Origin: Aquificaceae bacterium
Lineage (GTDB): Bacteria; Aquificota; Aquificia; Aquificales; Aquificaceae
Direction: 5' to 3'
DNA: 12,408 bases
Assembly: GCA_015490115.1 (NCBI GenBank)
Contig: WFYM01000117.1
Span: 1 to 12,408, forward strand
The position numbers and the translations under genes were made by a program. Of the stretch, positions 1 through 6,669 are shown one piece after another (within the stretch, counting starts at the first letter, position 1; each line of letters begins with the position of its first letter). A model generated the notes under the pieces. That model was not told the origin of the DNA, searched no databases, and was given only the letters and a program-made list of their open reading frames with translations.

Positions 1-1264
1 GAATTATATTTTTATCCTTTGTCCATTTCAACAGAGCCTCTACAAGGTCCTCCTTGGAGCTGAAGTAAAGGCTCGCTTTTCCCCTCCTTCTCCTCTCCTC
101 GTGAGCAAAAAGCGTATCCTTACCGTAGAACATGACCACGTCTATGGGAAGCTTTGCGGAAAAAGCTCCGATCTCTTTGTGGAGCCTTTCGCTGAAGGGA
201 CCAAGTTCGAGCATGTCACCGAGGACGGCTATCTTTTTCGAGTCAGTCTTTAGCTTGGAGAGGGTAAGGAGGGCGTTTTTTACAGAAGGCGGGTTAGCGT
301 TGTAGGTGTCGTCTATAACCGTAAAATCTCCGAAGTCAAAGAGCCTCATCCTCCCCTCCACACCCCTGAAGCTCGAGAGGGCTTCCCTGAACTCCCTCGG
401 GTCGTGTCCGAGGACCTTGAGGACGCCGAAGGCGGAGAGGACGTTGTCGACTATCCCCAGGCTAAGGACGGGGACCCTGAACCTCTCACCCATAAACTTG
501 AACTCGGTCCCCTTTCGAGTCAGCCTCACTTCTGAGGCGTTAAGGTCTCCGCCCTCACCGAAGGTAACCACCCTCTCCCTCGGTAGCTTATAATACTTGA
601 GGGCGTAAAAGGGAAGGACAGCCCAGCACTCCTTCGAAAAACCCTCGAAGATCTCACCGTTTCCCTCGATCACACCTTTCATGTCCCCGAAGCCCTCGAG
701 ATGCTCCTCCCCTATGGCTGTGATAACTCTGACAGAAGGTTTTACGATCTCGACGAGCTTGGATATCTCACCCAAAGAACTCGCTCCCATCTCGACAACA
801 GCGTATAATGCGTCCTCTGGCAGGTTAGAGAGGACTAAGGGAACGCCTATTTGGGAGTTTAAGTTCCCGTAATTTTTGAAGGTGGGTCCGACCTCCGAGA
901 GCAGGTGGGCGGTAAGCTCCTTCGTCGTCGTCTTCCCGACGGATCCTGCTATCCCGATAACGGTTCCTCTGAAGGAACCCCTCCTCCAGAGGGCGATACT
1001 CCTTAGGGCTTCCAAACTGTTCTTTACAACCACGAGAGCCTTTCCCTTCGGGGGATCTCTCTCTTTTTCCGAAATAGCGCAGACAGCACCTTTTTCGAAG
1101 GCTTCCCCTATGAAGTCGTGTCCGTCGAACCTCTCTCCTCTCAAGGCTACGAAGAGGTCACCCTCTTCCACCTTTCTGCTGTCGGAGCATACCCTCCTTA
1201 CCGGGATGTCCCCCGGACCTTTGAGGACCCCTCCCGTTACCTTTGCTATATCTCCGACCTTCAT
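1..1264 (-). CDS. murF: UDP-N-acetylmuramoyl-tripeptide--D-alanyl-D-alanine ligase (MurF), 3' end cut by window edge
   Basis: Cytoplasmic Mur ligase that adds D-Ala-D-Ala to the UDP-MurNAc-tripeptide with ATP, the last cytosolic step in building the peptidoglycan stem peptide. About 421 residues are visible and the reading frame is still open at base 1; MurF is usually 430-460 residues, so only the extreme C-terminus is missing. The order is normal: N-terminal substrate domain (about 1-95, with CSDSR at 26-30), P-loop GSVGKTTTKE (107-116), the YGNLNSQIGVP block (132-142, typical of MurF) and EMGA (158-161). Further on come IGEEHLEGFGD (about 184-194) and the DDTYNANPPS motif that starts the C-terminal domain. 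The ATG at 1262-1264 overlaps the surE stop as ATGA, so translation is probably coupled. It is the last visible gene of the rpsB unit. The identification is firm; only the P-loop details (Ala before GSVGK) differ slightly from the common form. Confidence 0.95.
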   Translation of the reverse strand, partial: MKVGDIAKVTGGVLKGPGDIPVRRVCSDSRKVEEGDLFVALRGERFDGHDFIGEAFEKGAVCAISEKERDPPKGKALVVVKNSLEALRSIALWRRGSFRGTVIGIAGSVGKTTTKELTAHLLSEVGPTFKNYGNLNSQIGVPLVLSNLPEDALYAVVEMGASSLGEISKLVEIVKPSVRVITAIGEEHLEGFGDMKGVIEGNGEIFEGFSKECWAVLPFYALKYYKLPRERVVTFGEGGDLNASEVRLTRKGTEFKFMGERFRVPVLSLGIVDNVLSAFGVLKVLGHDPREFREALSSFRGVEGRMRLFDFGDFTVIDDTYNANPPSVKNALLTLSKLKTDSKKIAVLGDMLELGPFSERLHKEIGAFSAKLPIDVVMFYGKDTLFAHEERRRRGKASLYFSSKEDLVEALLKWTKDKNII

Positions 1265-2010
1265 CTTTCGAGATACCTCACCTCCTTCATAGCCCTGTAG
1301 TTGGTAAGGTCTATCTGGAGGGGTGTGACGGATATGTAGCCGTTCATGACAGCCCAGTAGTCGGTTCCCTCTTCGAGCTTCCACCCGAACTCCTCAGCTG
1401 ATATCCAGTAAAGGGTTTCCCCGTAGGGAGCCGGGTATTTGAAAACTTTCTCTTTATAAGCCCTCCTCCCCTGACGGGTTATCCTTATCCCCTTTATCTC
1501 CTCCCTCCTCAGGTTGGGTATGTTCACGTTGAGGTATGTGTCTTCGGGCATACCCTTCTCGAGGACCATCTCAACTATCTCCTTGCAGGACTTTGCCACC
1601 TCCTCGAACATTATCTCCCCCCTCCCGAAAACGGAGAAGGCGACGGAAGGAATCCCCAGTATCCTCCCCTCCATGGCTCCCGAGACGGTCCCCGAATAAG
1701 TTATGTCCTCGCCGAGGTTCGGACCCTCGTTTATCCCCGCACAGACGAGATCGGGCTTCTTACCTTCAAGAACTATGTAGTAGCCGAGATGAACGCAGTC
1801 AGCGGGAGTCCCGTCTATGACCGTGTAGAAGTCCTCCTCCACCTTCCTCATCCTGAGGGGCATCGTGAAGGTGAGTGAGTGTCCCACACCGCTCAGGTTC
1901 CTGTCGGGAGCGACAACGACTACCCTGCCTACGGACCTCAGAGCTTCCCTGAGAGCCTTTATTCCCTCGGAAAAGTAACCGTCGTCGTTGGTGATCAGGA
2001 TCGTAGGCAT
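1261..2010 (-). CDS. surE: 5'/3'-nucleotidase SurE
   Basis: Metal-dependent phosphatase that removes phosphate from nucleoside monophosphates (and in some species short polyphosphate); cytoplasmic, linked to stationary-phase survival. At 249 residues it has the usual family length. Visible motifs are the N-terminal ITNDDG (6-11) with the two metal-binding aspartates D9 and D10, the APDRNLSGVGHSLT segment (34-47) carrying the metal-ligand serine S40, DGTPADCVHLG (66-76), and AGINEGPNLGEDITYSGTVSG (91-111) with metal-ligand Asn and the conserved YSGTV turn. The start ATG shares one base with the stop of the upstream TPR gene (TGATG), and its own stop overlaps murF by ATGA. Placement in an rpsB-frr unit suggests growth-linked expression. 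All active-site residues seem intact. Confidence 0.96.
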   Translation of the reverse strand: MPTILITNDDGYFSEGIKALREALRSVGRVVVVAPDRNLSGVGHSLTFTMPLRMRKVEEDFYTVIDGTPADCVHLGYYIVLEGKKPDLVCAGINEGPNLGEDITYSGTVSGAMEGRILGIPSVAFSVFGRGEIMFEEVAKSCKEIVEMVLEKGMPEDTYLNVNIPNLRREEIKGIRITRQGRRAYKEKVFKYPAPYGETLYWISAEEFGWKLEEGTDYWAVMNGYISVTPLQIDLTNYRAMKEVRYLER

Positions 2011-2522
2011 CAGGGACCCTCGAGGGAGAGGAGCCTCGCGTAGGCTACCTTACCGAAGTAGGTGTTTCTAAACTCTGCGGAGAGGCTCACATATATAGCA
2101 CGGGCTTCCTTCACCCTCCCCATGCTCTCGAGTATTATCCCTTTGAGGAGCTGGGCTGAAGGGTAGTTGAAGTCCTCCCTCTTTATGGTCTCCAAAATCT
2201 TCAAAGCTTCCTCCTTCTTCCCCTCCTTGAAGAGTCTGTAAGCCCTCGCCTCGAGGAATACCTTCCTAACCTCCTCGTCCTTTACTTTGTCCGCCACGTC
2301 CTCACCCTTGAGGGCGAGGAAGTAAACCTCGTAAGGTGTTCCCCTTACAGCTTCCCTTACCTCCTCCTCCTTCAGCTTCCCCTTTTCGAAGAGGTAAACC
2401 TTGTAGGCTACCTCGTCGAGCTTCTTCTCTTTGTAGCCCTTATAGTAGCTCACACCTCCGACCGCAAGGGCGATGAAGAGTATGAGGGAAACCCCTAAGA
2501 TCAGCTCCCTGCTCCATATCAT
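2010..2522 (-). CDS. Membrane-anchored TPR-like protein of unknown function
   Basis: A 170-residue protein with a short N-terminal tail (MIWSREL), one hydrophobic segment at about residues 8-26 (LILGVSLILFIALAVGG), then a charged alpha-helical remainder. The C-terminal half, about 88-165, reads like two to three tetratricopeptide-type helix pairs (for example the ARAYRLFKEGKKEEALKIL stretch and LLKGIILESMGRVKEARAIY). The layout, a single inner-membrane anchor with a helical-repeat domain outside, resembles the YfgM/TPR_21 group, which acts with the SecYEG translocon and periplasmic chaperones in E. coli. That likeness is inferred from layout, not from a diagnostic motif, so no function is assigned. 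The start ATG overlaps the frr stop (ATGA), and its stop shares one base with the surE start (TGATG). It is therefore firmly part of the operon. Confidence 0.8.
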   Translation of the reverse strand: MIWSRELILGVSLILFIALAVGGVSYYKGYKEKKLDEVAYKVYLFEKGKLKEEEVREAVRGTPYEVYFLALKGEDVADKVKDEEVRKVFLEARAYRLFKEGKKEEALKILETIKREDFNYPSAQLLKGIILESMGRVKEARAIYVSLSAEFRNTYFGKVAYARLLSLEGP

Positions 2523-3073
2523 ACCGTCATTATCTCCTTCTCCTTAGCTTCCATAAGGCTGTTTATCTCCTCTATATACTTGTCCGTTATCTTCTGGAGC
2601 CTGTCCATGGCTCTTTTCTTTTCGTCCTCGGAGATGCCCTCGAGTTCCTCTATCATCTCCTTTGCGTTCCTCCTTATGTTTCTGACCGCCACCCTCGCCT
2701 CCTCCGCTATCTTGTGGAGCATCCTGACCATGTCCCTCCTCCTCTCTTCAGTAAGTGGCGGTAGGGTAACCCTTATGACGTTTCCTTGAGTGTTGGGGTT
2801 GAGACCCAGCTCCTCCTGTATGACCTTCTCTATAGCCGGGACCGCGTTCGAGTCCCAGACCTGTATCATTATCTGGTTGTGTTCGGGGACGGATATGCTC
2901 CCCAACTGTTTTATGGGAACCTTGGAACCGTAGTAGTCCACCTTGAGGTCTTCGACGAGGGCTGGAGAAGCCCTCCCCGTTCTTATGCCCGCTATCTCGT
3001 TCTTAAAGTGCTGGACGCTCTTTTTCATGTCCTTTTCCGTTTCTTTGAGGATGTCCTCTATCTCCTGAACCAT
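2519..3073 (-). CDS. frr: Ribosome recycling factor
   Basis: Works with EF-G to split the post-termination ribosome so that subunits, mRNA and tRNA are reused. It has 184 residues, the normal size. The three-helix bundle and the small beta domain are recognisable: the helical start ending in the hallmark GIRTGRASPALVEDLKVDYYG (about 29-49), then the beta domain with QLGSISVPEHNQIMIQVWD, and LNPNTQGNVIRVTLPPLTEERR (about 91-112), followed by long C-terminal charged helices. The ATG lies two bases after the pyrH TAG stop, and the purine-rich end of pyrH (TGAGGGG) can serve as its ribosome-binding site. The frr gene following pyrH is one of the most conserved bacterial neighbourhoods. Nothing unusual was seen. 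Confidence 0.98.
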   Translation of the reverse strand: MVQEIEDILKETEKDMKKSVQHFKNEIAGIRTGRASPALVEDLKVDYYGSKVPIKQLGSISVPEHNQIMIQVWDSNAVPAIEKVIQEELGLNPNTQGNVIRVTLPPLTEERRRDMVRMLHKIAEEARVAVRNIRRNAKEMIEELEGISEDEKKRAMDRLQKITDKYIEEINSLMEAKEKEIMTV

Positions 3074-3075
3074 GA

Positions 3076-3801
3076 CTAACCCCTCACGAGGGAGCCGACG
3101 TCTTTCCCGACAACAACTGACTTTAAGTTCCCTCTCTCCTTAATATTAAAAACTATTATAGGTATCCCGTTCTCCCTGCACATGGTAAGGGCTGTGTGGT
3201 CCATAACCCTTATGCCCCTGTTTATGACCTCCAAATAGCTTATCTCCTTTATGAGGACTGCGTCCGGGTGCTTTTCGGGATCCCTGTCGTATATGCCGCC
3301 TACTTTTGTAGCCTTCAAAAGGACCTCAGCCTCTATCTCCGCGGCTCTTAGAGCTGCAGCAGTGTCCGTGGAAAAATAAGGGTTCCCCGTCCCGCCTGCG
3401 AATATGACGATCCTCCCCTTTTCGAGGTGCCTCACAGCCCTCCTCCTTATGTACGGCTCCGCCACCTGCCTCATCTCTATGGCTGAAAGGACCCTCGTCG
3501 GTATTCCCGCATGCCTCTCGAGGGCTGACTGGAGGGCGAGGGCGTTTATGACGGTGGCGAGCATTCCCATGTAGTCAGCCGTAGCCCTGTCTATGCCTAT
3601 GTCCTCACCCTCGAAACCCCTGAATATGTTCCCTCCCCCTATCACTATAGCTATCTGGACGCCGAGGTCGTAAACCTCCTTTATCTCCTGAGAGACGTAT
3701 TCGAGGAAGGAGGGATCTATACCGTAGCCCTTACTCCCCGCGAAGGCTTCCCCGGAGAGCTTGAGAAGTATCCTCCTGAACTTGGGACGGTCTCCCTCCA
3801 T
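3076..3801 (-). CDS. pyrH: Uridylate kinase (UMP kinase)
   Basis: Phosphorylates UMP to UDP with ATP, an early committed step toward UTP and CTP; bacterial UMP kinases are hexamers of the amino-acid-kinase fold. It has 241 residues, the standard length. Motifs seen are LLKLSGEAFAG (12-22), IGGGNIFRG (54-62), DYMGMLATVINALALQSALE (76-95), the GTGNPYFSTDTAA block (137-149) that binds the uridine and phosphates, and KATKVGGIYDRDP (163-175) for ATP. The start ATG shares one base with the tsf stop (TGATG). Position between tsf and frr is canonical. Confidence 0.98.
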   Translation of the reverse strand: MEGDRPKFRRILLKLSGEAFAGSKGYGIDPSFLEYVSQEIKEVYDLGVQIAIVIGGGNIFRGFEGEDIGIDRATADYMGMLATVINALALQSALERHAGIPTRVLSAIEMRQVAEPYIRRRAVRHLEKGRIVIFAGGTGNPYFSTDTAAALRAAEIEAEVLLKATKVGGIYDRDPEKHPDAVLIKEISYLEVINRGIRVMDHTALTMCRENGIPIIVFNIKERGNLKSVVVGKDVGSLVRG

Positions 3802-4661
3802 CAGAGACCACCGACCTCGAACCTCACGAACCTGACCACCTCAACCCCGGTCCCCTCCAAGAACTCACCGACCGTCTTCTCCTCGTCCTTTATGAAGGGC
3901 TGGTCGAGTAGGACCTTCTCCTCGAAGAACCTCCTCAGCTTCCCTTCAACTATCCTCTCTATTATGTGTTCGGGCTTTCCCTCCCTCCTCGCCTGCTCCG
4001 AAAGGATCCTTTTTTCCCTCTCTATGACCTCCTGCGAGACCCTCTCCCTGCTCACGAACTCGGGCTTCATGGCAGCTATCTGCATGGCGACGTCCTGAAC
4101 TGTTCTCATAGTCTTCTCGTCGAGGCTTTCAGCTTTGAACTCGAGTAAGACCCCTATCCTCCCGCCTCCGTGGATGTAGGAGTGGAGGTATCCCTCCGCG
4201 TCCATCCTCGAAAACCTCGAGAGCCTTATGTTCTCACCTATCTTCGCTATAGCCTCCTTTATGACCTCCTCGAGTGTCTTAGAGCTGTCTTTGAAGAAGG
4301 GCTGGCTCAGTATCTCGGTTCCTTCACCTTCTTTGTTTCTGTTCTCCTCAACGGAGAGTATGTGGAGGGCTATGTCTTCGACGAGCTTCCTGAACTCCTC
4401 GTTCATAGCTACGAAGTCGGTCTCACAGTTCACCTCGACGATCACACCCCTCTTCCTGTCCTCCGAGAGCTTAACGTGAACGACTCCCTCTTTAGTCTCC
4501 CTTCCCGCTTTCTTCTCCGCCTTTGCGAGTCCTTTTATCCTCAGTATCTCCTTCGCCTTCTCCATATCACCGCCCGCCTCTTCGAGAGCCTTCTTGCAGT
4601 CGAGCATACCGGCTCCCGTCATCTCCCTCAGCTTCTTCACGTCATCTATGCTCACACCCAT
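3801..4661 (-). CDS. tsf: Elongation factor Ts
   Basis: Guanine-nucleotide exchange factor that releases GDP from EF-Tu. It has 286 residues, so it is the long two-subdomain form seen in E. coli rather than the short Thermus form. The N-terminal UBA-like module is clear (VKKLREMTGAGMLDCKKALEE, about 8-28). The EF-Tu-contacting TDFVAMNEEF motif lies at about 81-90, and the C-terminal part holds KPEFVSRERVSQEVIE and the FEEKVLLDQPFIKD segment. The chosen ATG has a strong AGGAGGG ribosome-binding site at 4667-4675, five to six bases upstream, and matches the family's N-terminus. That ribosome-binding site lies inside the small ORF at 4642-4743, which ends 20 bases inside tsf in another frame. 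The stop overlaps the pyrH start. Confidence 0.98.
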   Translation of the reverse strand: MGVSIDDVKKLREMTGAGMLDCKKALEEAGGDMEKAKEILRIKGLAKAEKKAGRETKEGVVHVKLSEDRKRGVIVEVNCETDFVAMNEEFRKLVEDIALHILSVEENRNKEGEGTEILSQPFFKDSSKTLEEVIKEAIAKIGENIRLSRFSRMDAEGYLHSYIHGGGRIGVLLEFKAESLDEKTMRTVQDVAMQIAAMKPEFVSRERVSQEVIEREKRILSEQARREGKPEHIIERIVEGKLRRFFEEKVLLDQPFIKDEEKTVGEFLEGTGVEVVRFVRFEVGGL

Positions 4662-4743
4662 GGTATCCCTCCTCCGACCTCATGTAAAAGTAAAGCAAGA
4701 CCCCTCCGCAGGCGAAGAGGCAAAAGAGTCCGAAGATCTCCAT
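4642..4743 (-). CDS. Putative small single-helix membrane protein between rpsB and tsf (33 aa)
   Basis: A 33-codon ORF fills the gap between rpsB and tsf. Its ATG (4741-4743) shares one base with the rpsB stop, giving TGATG, the same junction used at tsf-pyrH and TPR-surE in this unit. Residues 3-21 form a continuous hydrophobic stretch (IFGLFCLFACGGVLLYFYM), long enough for one membrane helix. It carries two Cys (C8, C12) and a Gly-Gly, and is followed by Arg22 and a short charged tail ending in CEHR. The TGA stop at 4642-4644 lies 20 bases inside tsf. A weak upstream purine run (GGAG at the end of rpsB) could act as ribosome-binding site. I do not recognise a family. It could be chance, but the exact stop/start overlap and a helix ending in a basic residue favour a real gene. 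Confidence is moderate because no homologue could be checked. Confidence 0.5.
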   Translation of the reverse strand: MEIFGLFCLFACGGVLLYFYMRSEEGYHGCEHR

Positions 4744-5567
4744 CACTCGTACTCCACAGCGTCCTTGTCAAGCTCCTCGTATTTTTCGGACATCTCAACA
4801 GCTTCCTCGAAGAGCTTCTTCTCGTGTTCCTCCACGGTGACCACCTTCCTCTCCTTCTTGACCTCCACCTTCTCCGCACTCTCCCTCCTGTTCTTCCCTT
4901 CTATGACAGCGTCCGCTATCTTCGAGGTGAGGAGCTTTATGGACTTTATCGCGTCGTCGTTCCCCGGAACTATCCAGTCTATGAGGTCTGGGTCGCAGTT
5001 GGAGTCCGCTATGGCAACTACGGGTATTCCGAGCTTCCTCGCCTCGAGGACAGCTATGTGTTCCTTCACCGTGTCGACTACCCAGAGGAGGTCGGGTAGC
5101 TTGGTCATGTTCCTTATACCGCCGTAGAGCTTGAGGAGCTTTTCTTTCTTTCTCTTTAGCCTCCTCACCTCCTTCTTGGGAAGGGTCTCGAACACACCCG
5201 ACCTTTCCATCTCCTCGAGTTTTTCGAGCTTAATGAGGCTCTTCCTGACCGTGTTGAAGTTGGTGAGGAGTCCTCCAACCCACCTCTCGTTGACGTAGAA
5301 GGCTCCGCACCTTTCCGCCTCCTCCTTTATGATCTCCTTAGCCTGCTTTTTCGTTCCGACGAAGAGGATCTCAGCTCCCTGAGCTACCATATCGGAGACG
5401 TAGTTGTAAGCCTCCTCCAAGAGGACGAGGGTCTTGTTGAGATCTATTATGTGTATGCCGTTTCTGACACCGTAGAGGTAAGGAGCCATCTTTGGGTTCC
5501 AGCGTGCCTTCGAGTGTCCGAAGTGGACACCCGCTTCGAGAAGCTCCTTCATAGAGACGACAGCCAT
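4743..5567 (-). CDS. rpsB: 30S ribosomal protein S2
   Basis: Structural protein of the small ribosomal subunit, needed for late 30S assembly and S1 binding in many bacteria. It has 274 residues, slightly longer than E. coli S2 (241), because of a charged C-terminal tail (about 230-274, rich in Glu and Lys). Signatures are MKELLEAGVHFGHSKARWNPKM (6-27), YGVRNGIHIIDLNKT (32-46), ILFVGTKKQAKEII, the ERWVGGLLTNF segment, LWVVDTVKEHIAVLEARKLGIPVVAIADSNCDP and WIVPGNDDA. The ATG at 5565-5567 has an AAGGGAGGT ribosome-binding site at 5573-5581. The predicted promoter leaves only about 20 bases of leader, so there is no space for a structured S2-binding autoregulatory leader. It is the first gene of the minus-strand unit. 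Confidence 0.98.
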   Translation of the reverse strand: MAVVSMKELLEAGVHFGHSKARWNPKMAPYLYGVRNGIHIIDLNKTLVLLEEAYNYVSDMVAQGAEILFVGTKKQAKEIIKEEAERCGAFYVNERWVGGLLTNFNTVRKSLIKLEKLEEMERSGVFETLPKKEVRRLKRKKEKLLKLYGGIRNMTKLPDLLWVVDTVKEHIAVLEARKLGIPVVAIADSNCDPDLIDWIVPGNDDAIKSIKLLTSKIADAVIEGKNRRESAEKVEVKKERKVVTVEEHEKKLFEEAVEMSEKYEELDKDAVEYE

Positions 5568-5594
5568 ACCGAACCTCCCTTGATAAGCTATCCT

Positions 5595-5603
5595 ATTATA
5601 TCA
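5595..5603 (-). promoter_or_regulatory. Extended -10 promoter for rpsB operon
   Basis: On the minus strand the bases read TGATATAAT, a perfect TATAAT (5595-5600) preceded by the TG of an extended -10 element. No good -35 box is visible 16-18 bases upstream, in keeping with extended -10 promoters. Transcription would begin near 5587-5588, giving about 20 bases of leader that contain the rpsB ribosome-binding site. The element overlaps the first base of the ATG at 5603 on the other strand. The plus strand of the same bases reads TATTAT at 5594-5599, so the site might fire in both directions. Confidence 0.6.
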
Positions 5604-5887
5604 TGCCAGGGAGAAGGGTGGGGAAGCTAAAGGTCCAGCACCGCATACTGGAGGGTCTCGAAGATTACCTTAAGGAGATGAGCGGTTGGGAGGTTGTAAA
5701 GACGATAATACCGGGGAGGATAGTGAGGCAAAATAGGGGGAGCGGTGTGAACGGTCTCTTTCTGAAGTATCCGACGCTGACAGGCTACAAGCTCCTATAC
5801 AAGAAGGGGACCTCCGTTCAGGAGGTCTTCGTAGTTTGCTCGGACAAGGAAGCATTCAGGAGGCTCTTTGAGGAGAGGTTCGGATGA
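5603..5887 (+). CDS. DUF2103-like small protein
   Basis: Up to 94 residues. The central block resembles, from memory, the DUF2103 family of archaea and cyanobacteria: GKLKVQHRILEGLEDYL (7-23), VKTIIPGRIVRQNRGSG (32-48), then LKYPTLTGYKLLYKKGTSVQEVFVV (54-78). The family is called 'predicted metal-binding' in databases, but only His13 and Cys79 are obvious candidate ligands here, so that label should be read cautiously. Start choice is open. The ATG at 5603 has no ribosome-binding site and lies inside the rpsB promoter. GTG at 5618, in frame, has AGGGAG four bases upstream and would begin right before GKLKV, where family members tend to begin. The stop overlaps the proC start as ATGA, so the two are probably cotranslated. 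Function is unknown; a link to proline synthesis is only positional. Confidence 0.75.
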   Translation: MPGRRVGKLKVQHRILEGLEDYLKEMSGWEVVKTIIPGRIVRQNRGSGVNGLFLKYPTLTGYKLLYKKGTSVQEVFVVCSDKEAFRRLFEERFG

Positions 5888-6669
5888 GGGTGGGTGTCAT
5901 AGGCTTCGGTAACATGGGGTCCGCAATGGCGGAGGGGATATCGAGAAAAATAGGGAAGGAAAACGTTATAGTCTTCGACAGGGACCCTGAGAGGCTGAGA
6001 GTGGCGAGGGATTCCGGCTTTCCCGTTGCATCGGATACCTCCTTCCTCGTGAGGGAGTCCGACCTCTTACTCTTGGCGGTGAAGCCGAAGGACGTAAGGG
6101 GCGTCTTAGAGACGGTAAGGGAAGAAATAGGGAACAGGATAATTCTCAGCGTCGCTGCGGGAGTGAGCAGGGGCTTTTTGATGGAACACTCTGGGACGAA
6201 CAGGGTAGTGAGGCTGATGCCCAACATAAACGCCTTCGTAGGGAGGGCTGTGATCGCCGTAGCTTGGGGTGAGGGTGTGTCCGAGGAGGAGAGGAGGAGG
6301 GTTGAGGATATACTCTCGGGTTGCGGGACCCTATACCCCCTTCCCGAGGAGCTTTTCGACGCCTTCACAGCCCTCGCAGGTAGCGGACCCGCCTTCGTCC
6401 TCAGCTTCATAGAAGCCCTCGCCCTCGCTGGTCTTAGGGAAGGACTCCCCTACGGGGAAGCCCTGAAGATAGCTGTAGAGACCGTCCTCGGAACGGCTGA
6501 GCTACTTAAAGCTTCTGGTCTCCCTCCTGTTGAGTGGATGGTCAGGGTAGCCTCACCGGGAGGGACTACGGTAGAGGGTATAAAGGTCCTCGAGGAGAGG
6601 GGGTTCAGGGGGGCGGTGATGGAATGCGTAGCAAAAACGTCGGAGAAGGCAAGAGGGCTGAAGGTCTGA
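5884..6669 (+). CDS. proC: Pyrroline-5-carboxylate reductase
   Basis: Last step of proline synthesis: reduces 1-pyrroline-5-carboxylate to proline with NAD(P)H in the cytoplasm. It has 261 residues, the typical size. The N-terminal Rossmann fold is marked by VGVIGFGNMGSAMAEGI (3-19) and an acidic-Arg end of the second strand (FDRDPERL); LLLLAVKPKDV follows. The family pattern VVRLMPNINAFVGRAV covers about 107-122. The C-terminal dimer domain shows ALAGSGPAFVLSFIEALA and the SPGGTTVEGIKVLEERG segment. All hallmark residues are present. It begins by a four-base overlap with the upstream DUF2103-like gene and its 3' end is overlapped by the next gene. Confidence 0.97.
   Translation: MRVGVIGFGNMGSAMAEGISRKIGKENVIVFDRDPERLRVARDSGFPVASDTSFLVRESDLLLLAVKPKDVRGVLETVREEIGNRIILSVAAGVSRGFLMEHSGTNRVVRLMPNINAFVGRAVIAVAWGEGVSEEERRRVEDILSGCGTLYPLPEELFDAFTALAGSGPAFVLSFIEALALAGLREGLPYGEALKIAVETVLGTAELLKASGLPPVEWMVRVASPGGTTVEGIKVLEERGFRGAVMECVAKTSEKARGLKV

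Noticed and set aside
306..1300. Several plus-strand open frames opposite murF
   Set aside because: They are shadows of murF codon bias; the murF frame is continuous with all motifs.
4170..5099. Long plus-strand open frame (309 codons) opposite tsf and rpsB
   Set aside because: It is antisense to two certain genes, has low-complexity Leu/Arg/Glu content caused by their GAG/CTC codon bias, and resembles no family.
5568..5602. S2-binding autoregulatory leader before rpsB
   Set aside because: The leader predicted from the -10 box is only about 20 bases, too short for the known structured leader.
6534..6623. Upstream extension of the laccase-domain gene to ATG 6534
   Set aside because: The extra 30 residues are Gly/Arg-rich out-of-frame proC sequence with no family homology; a start at 6624 or later is more likely.
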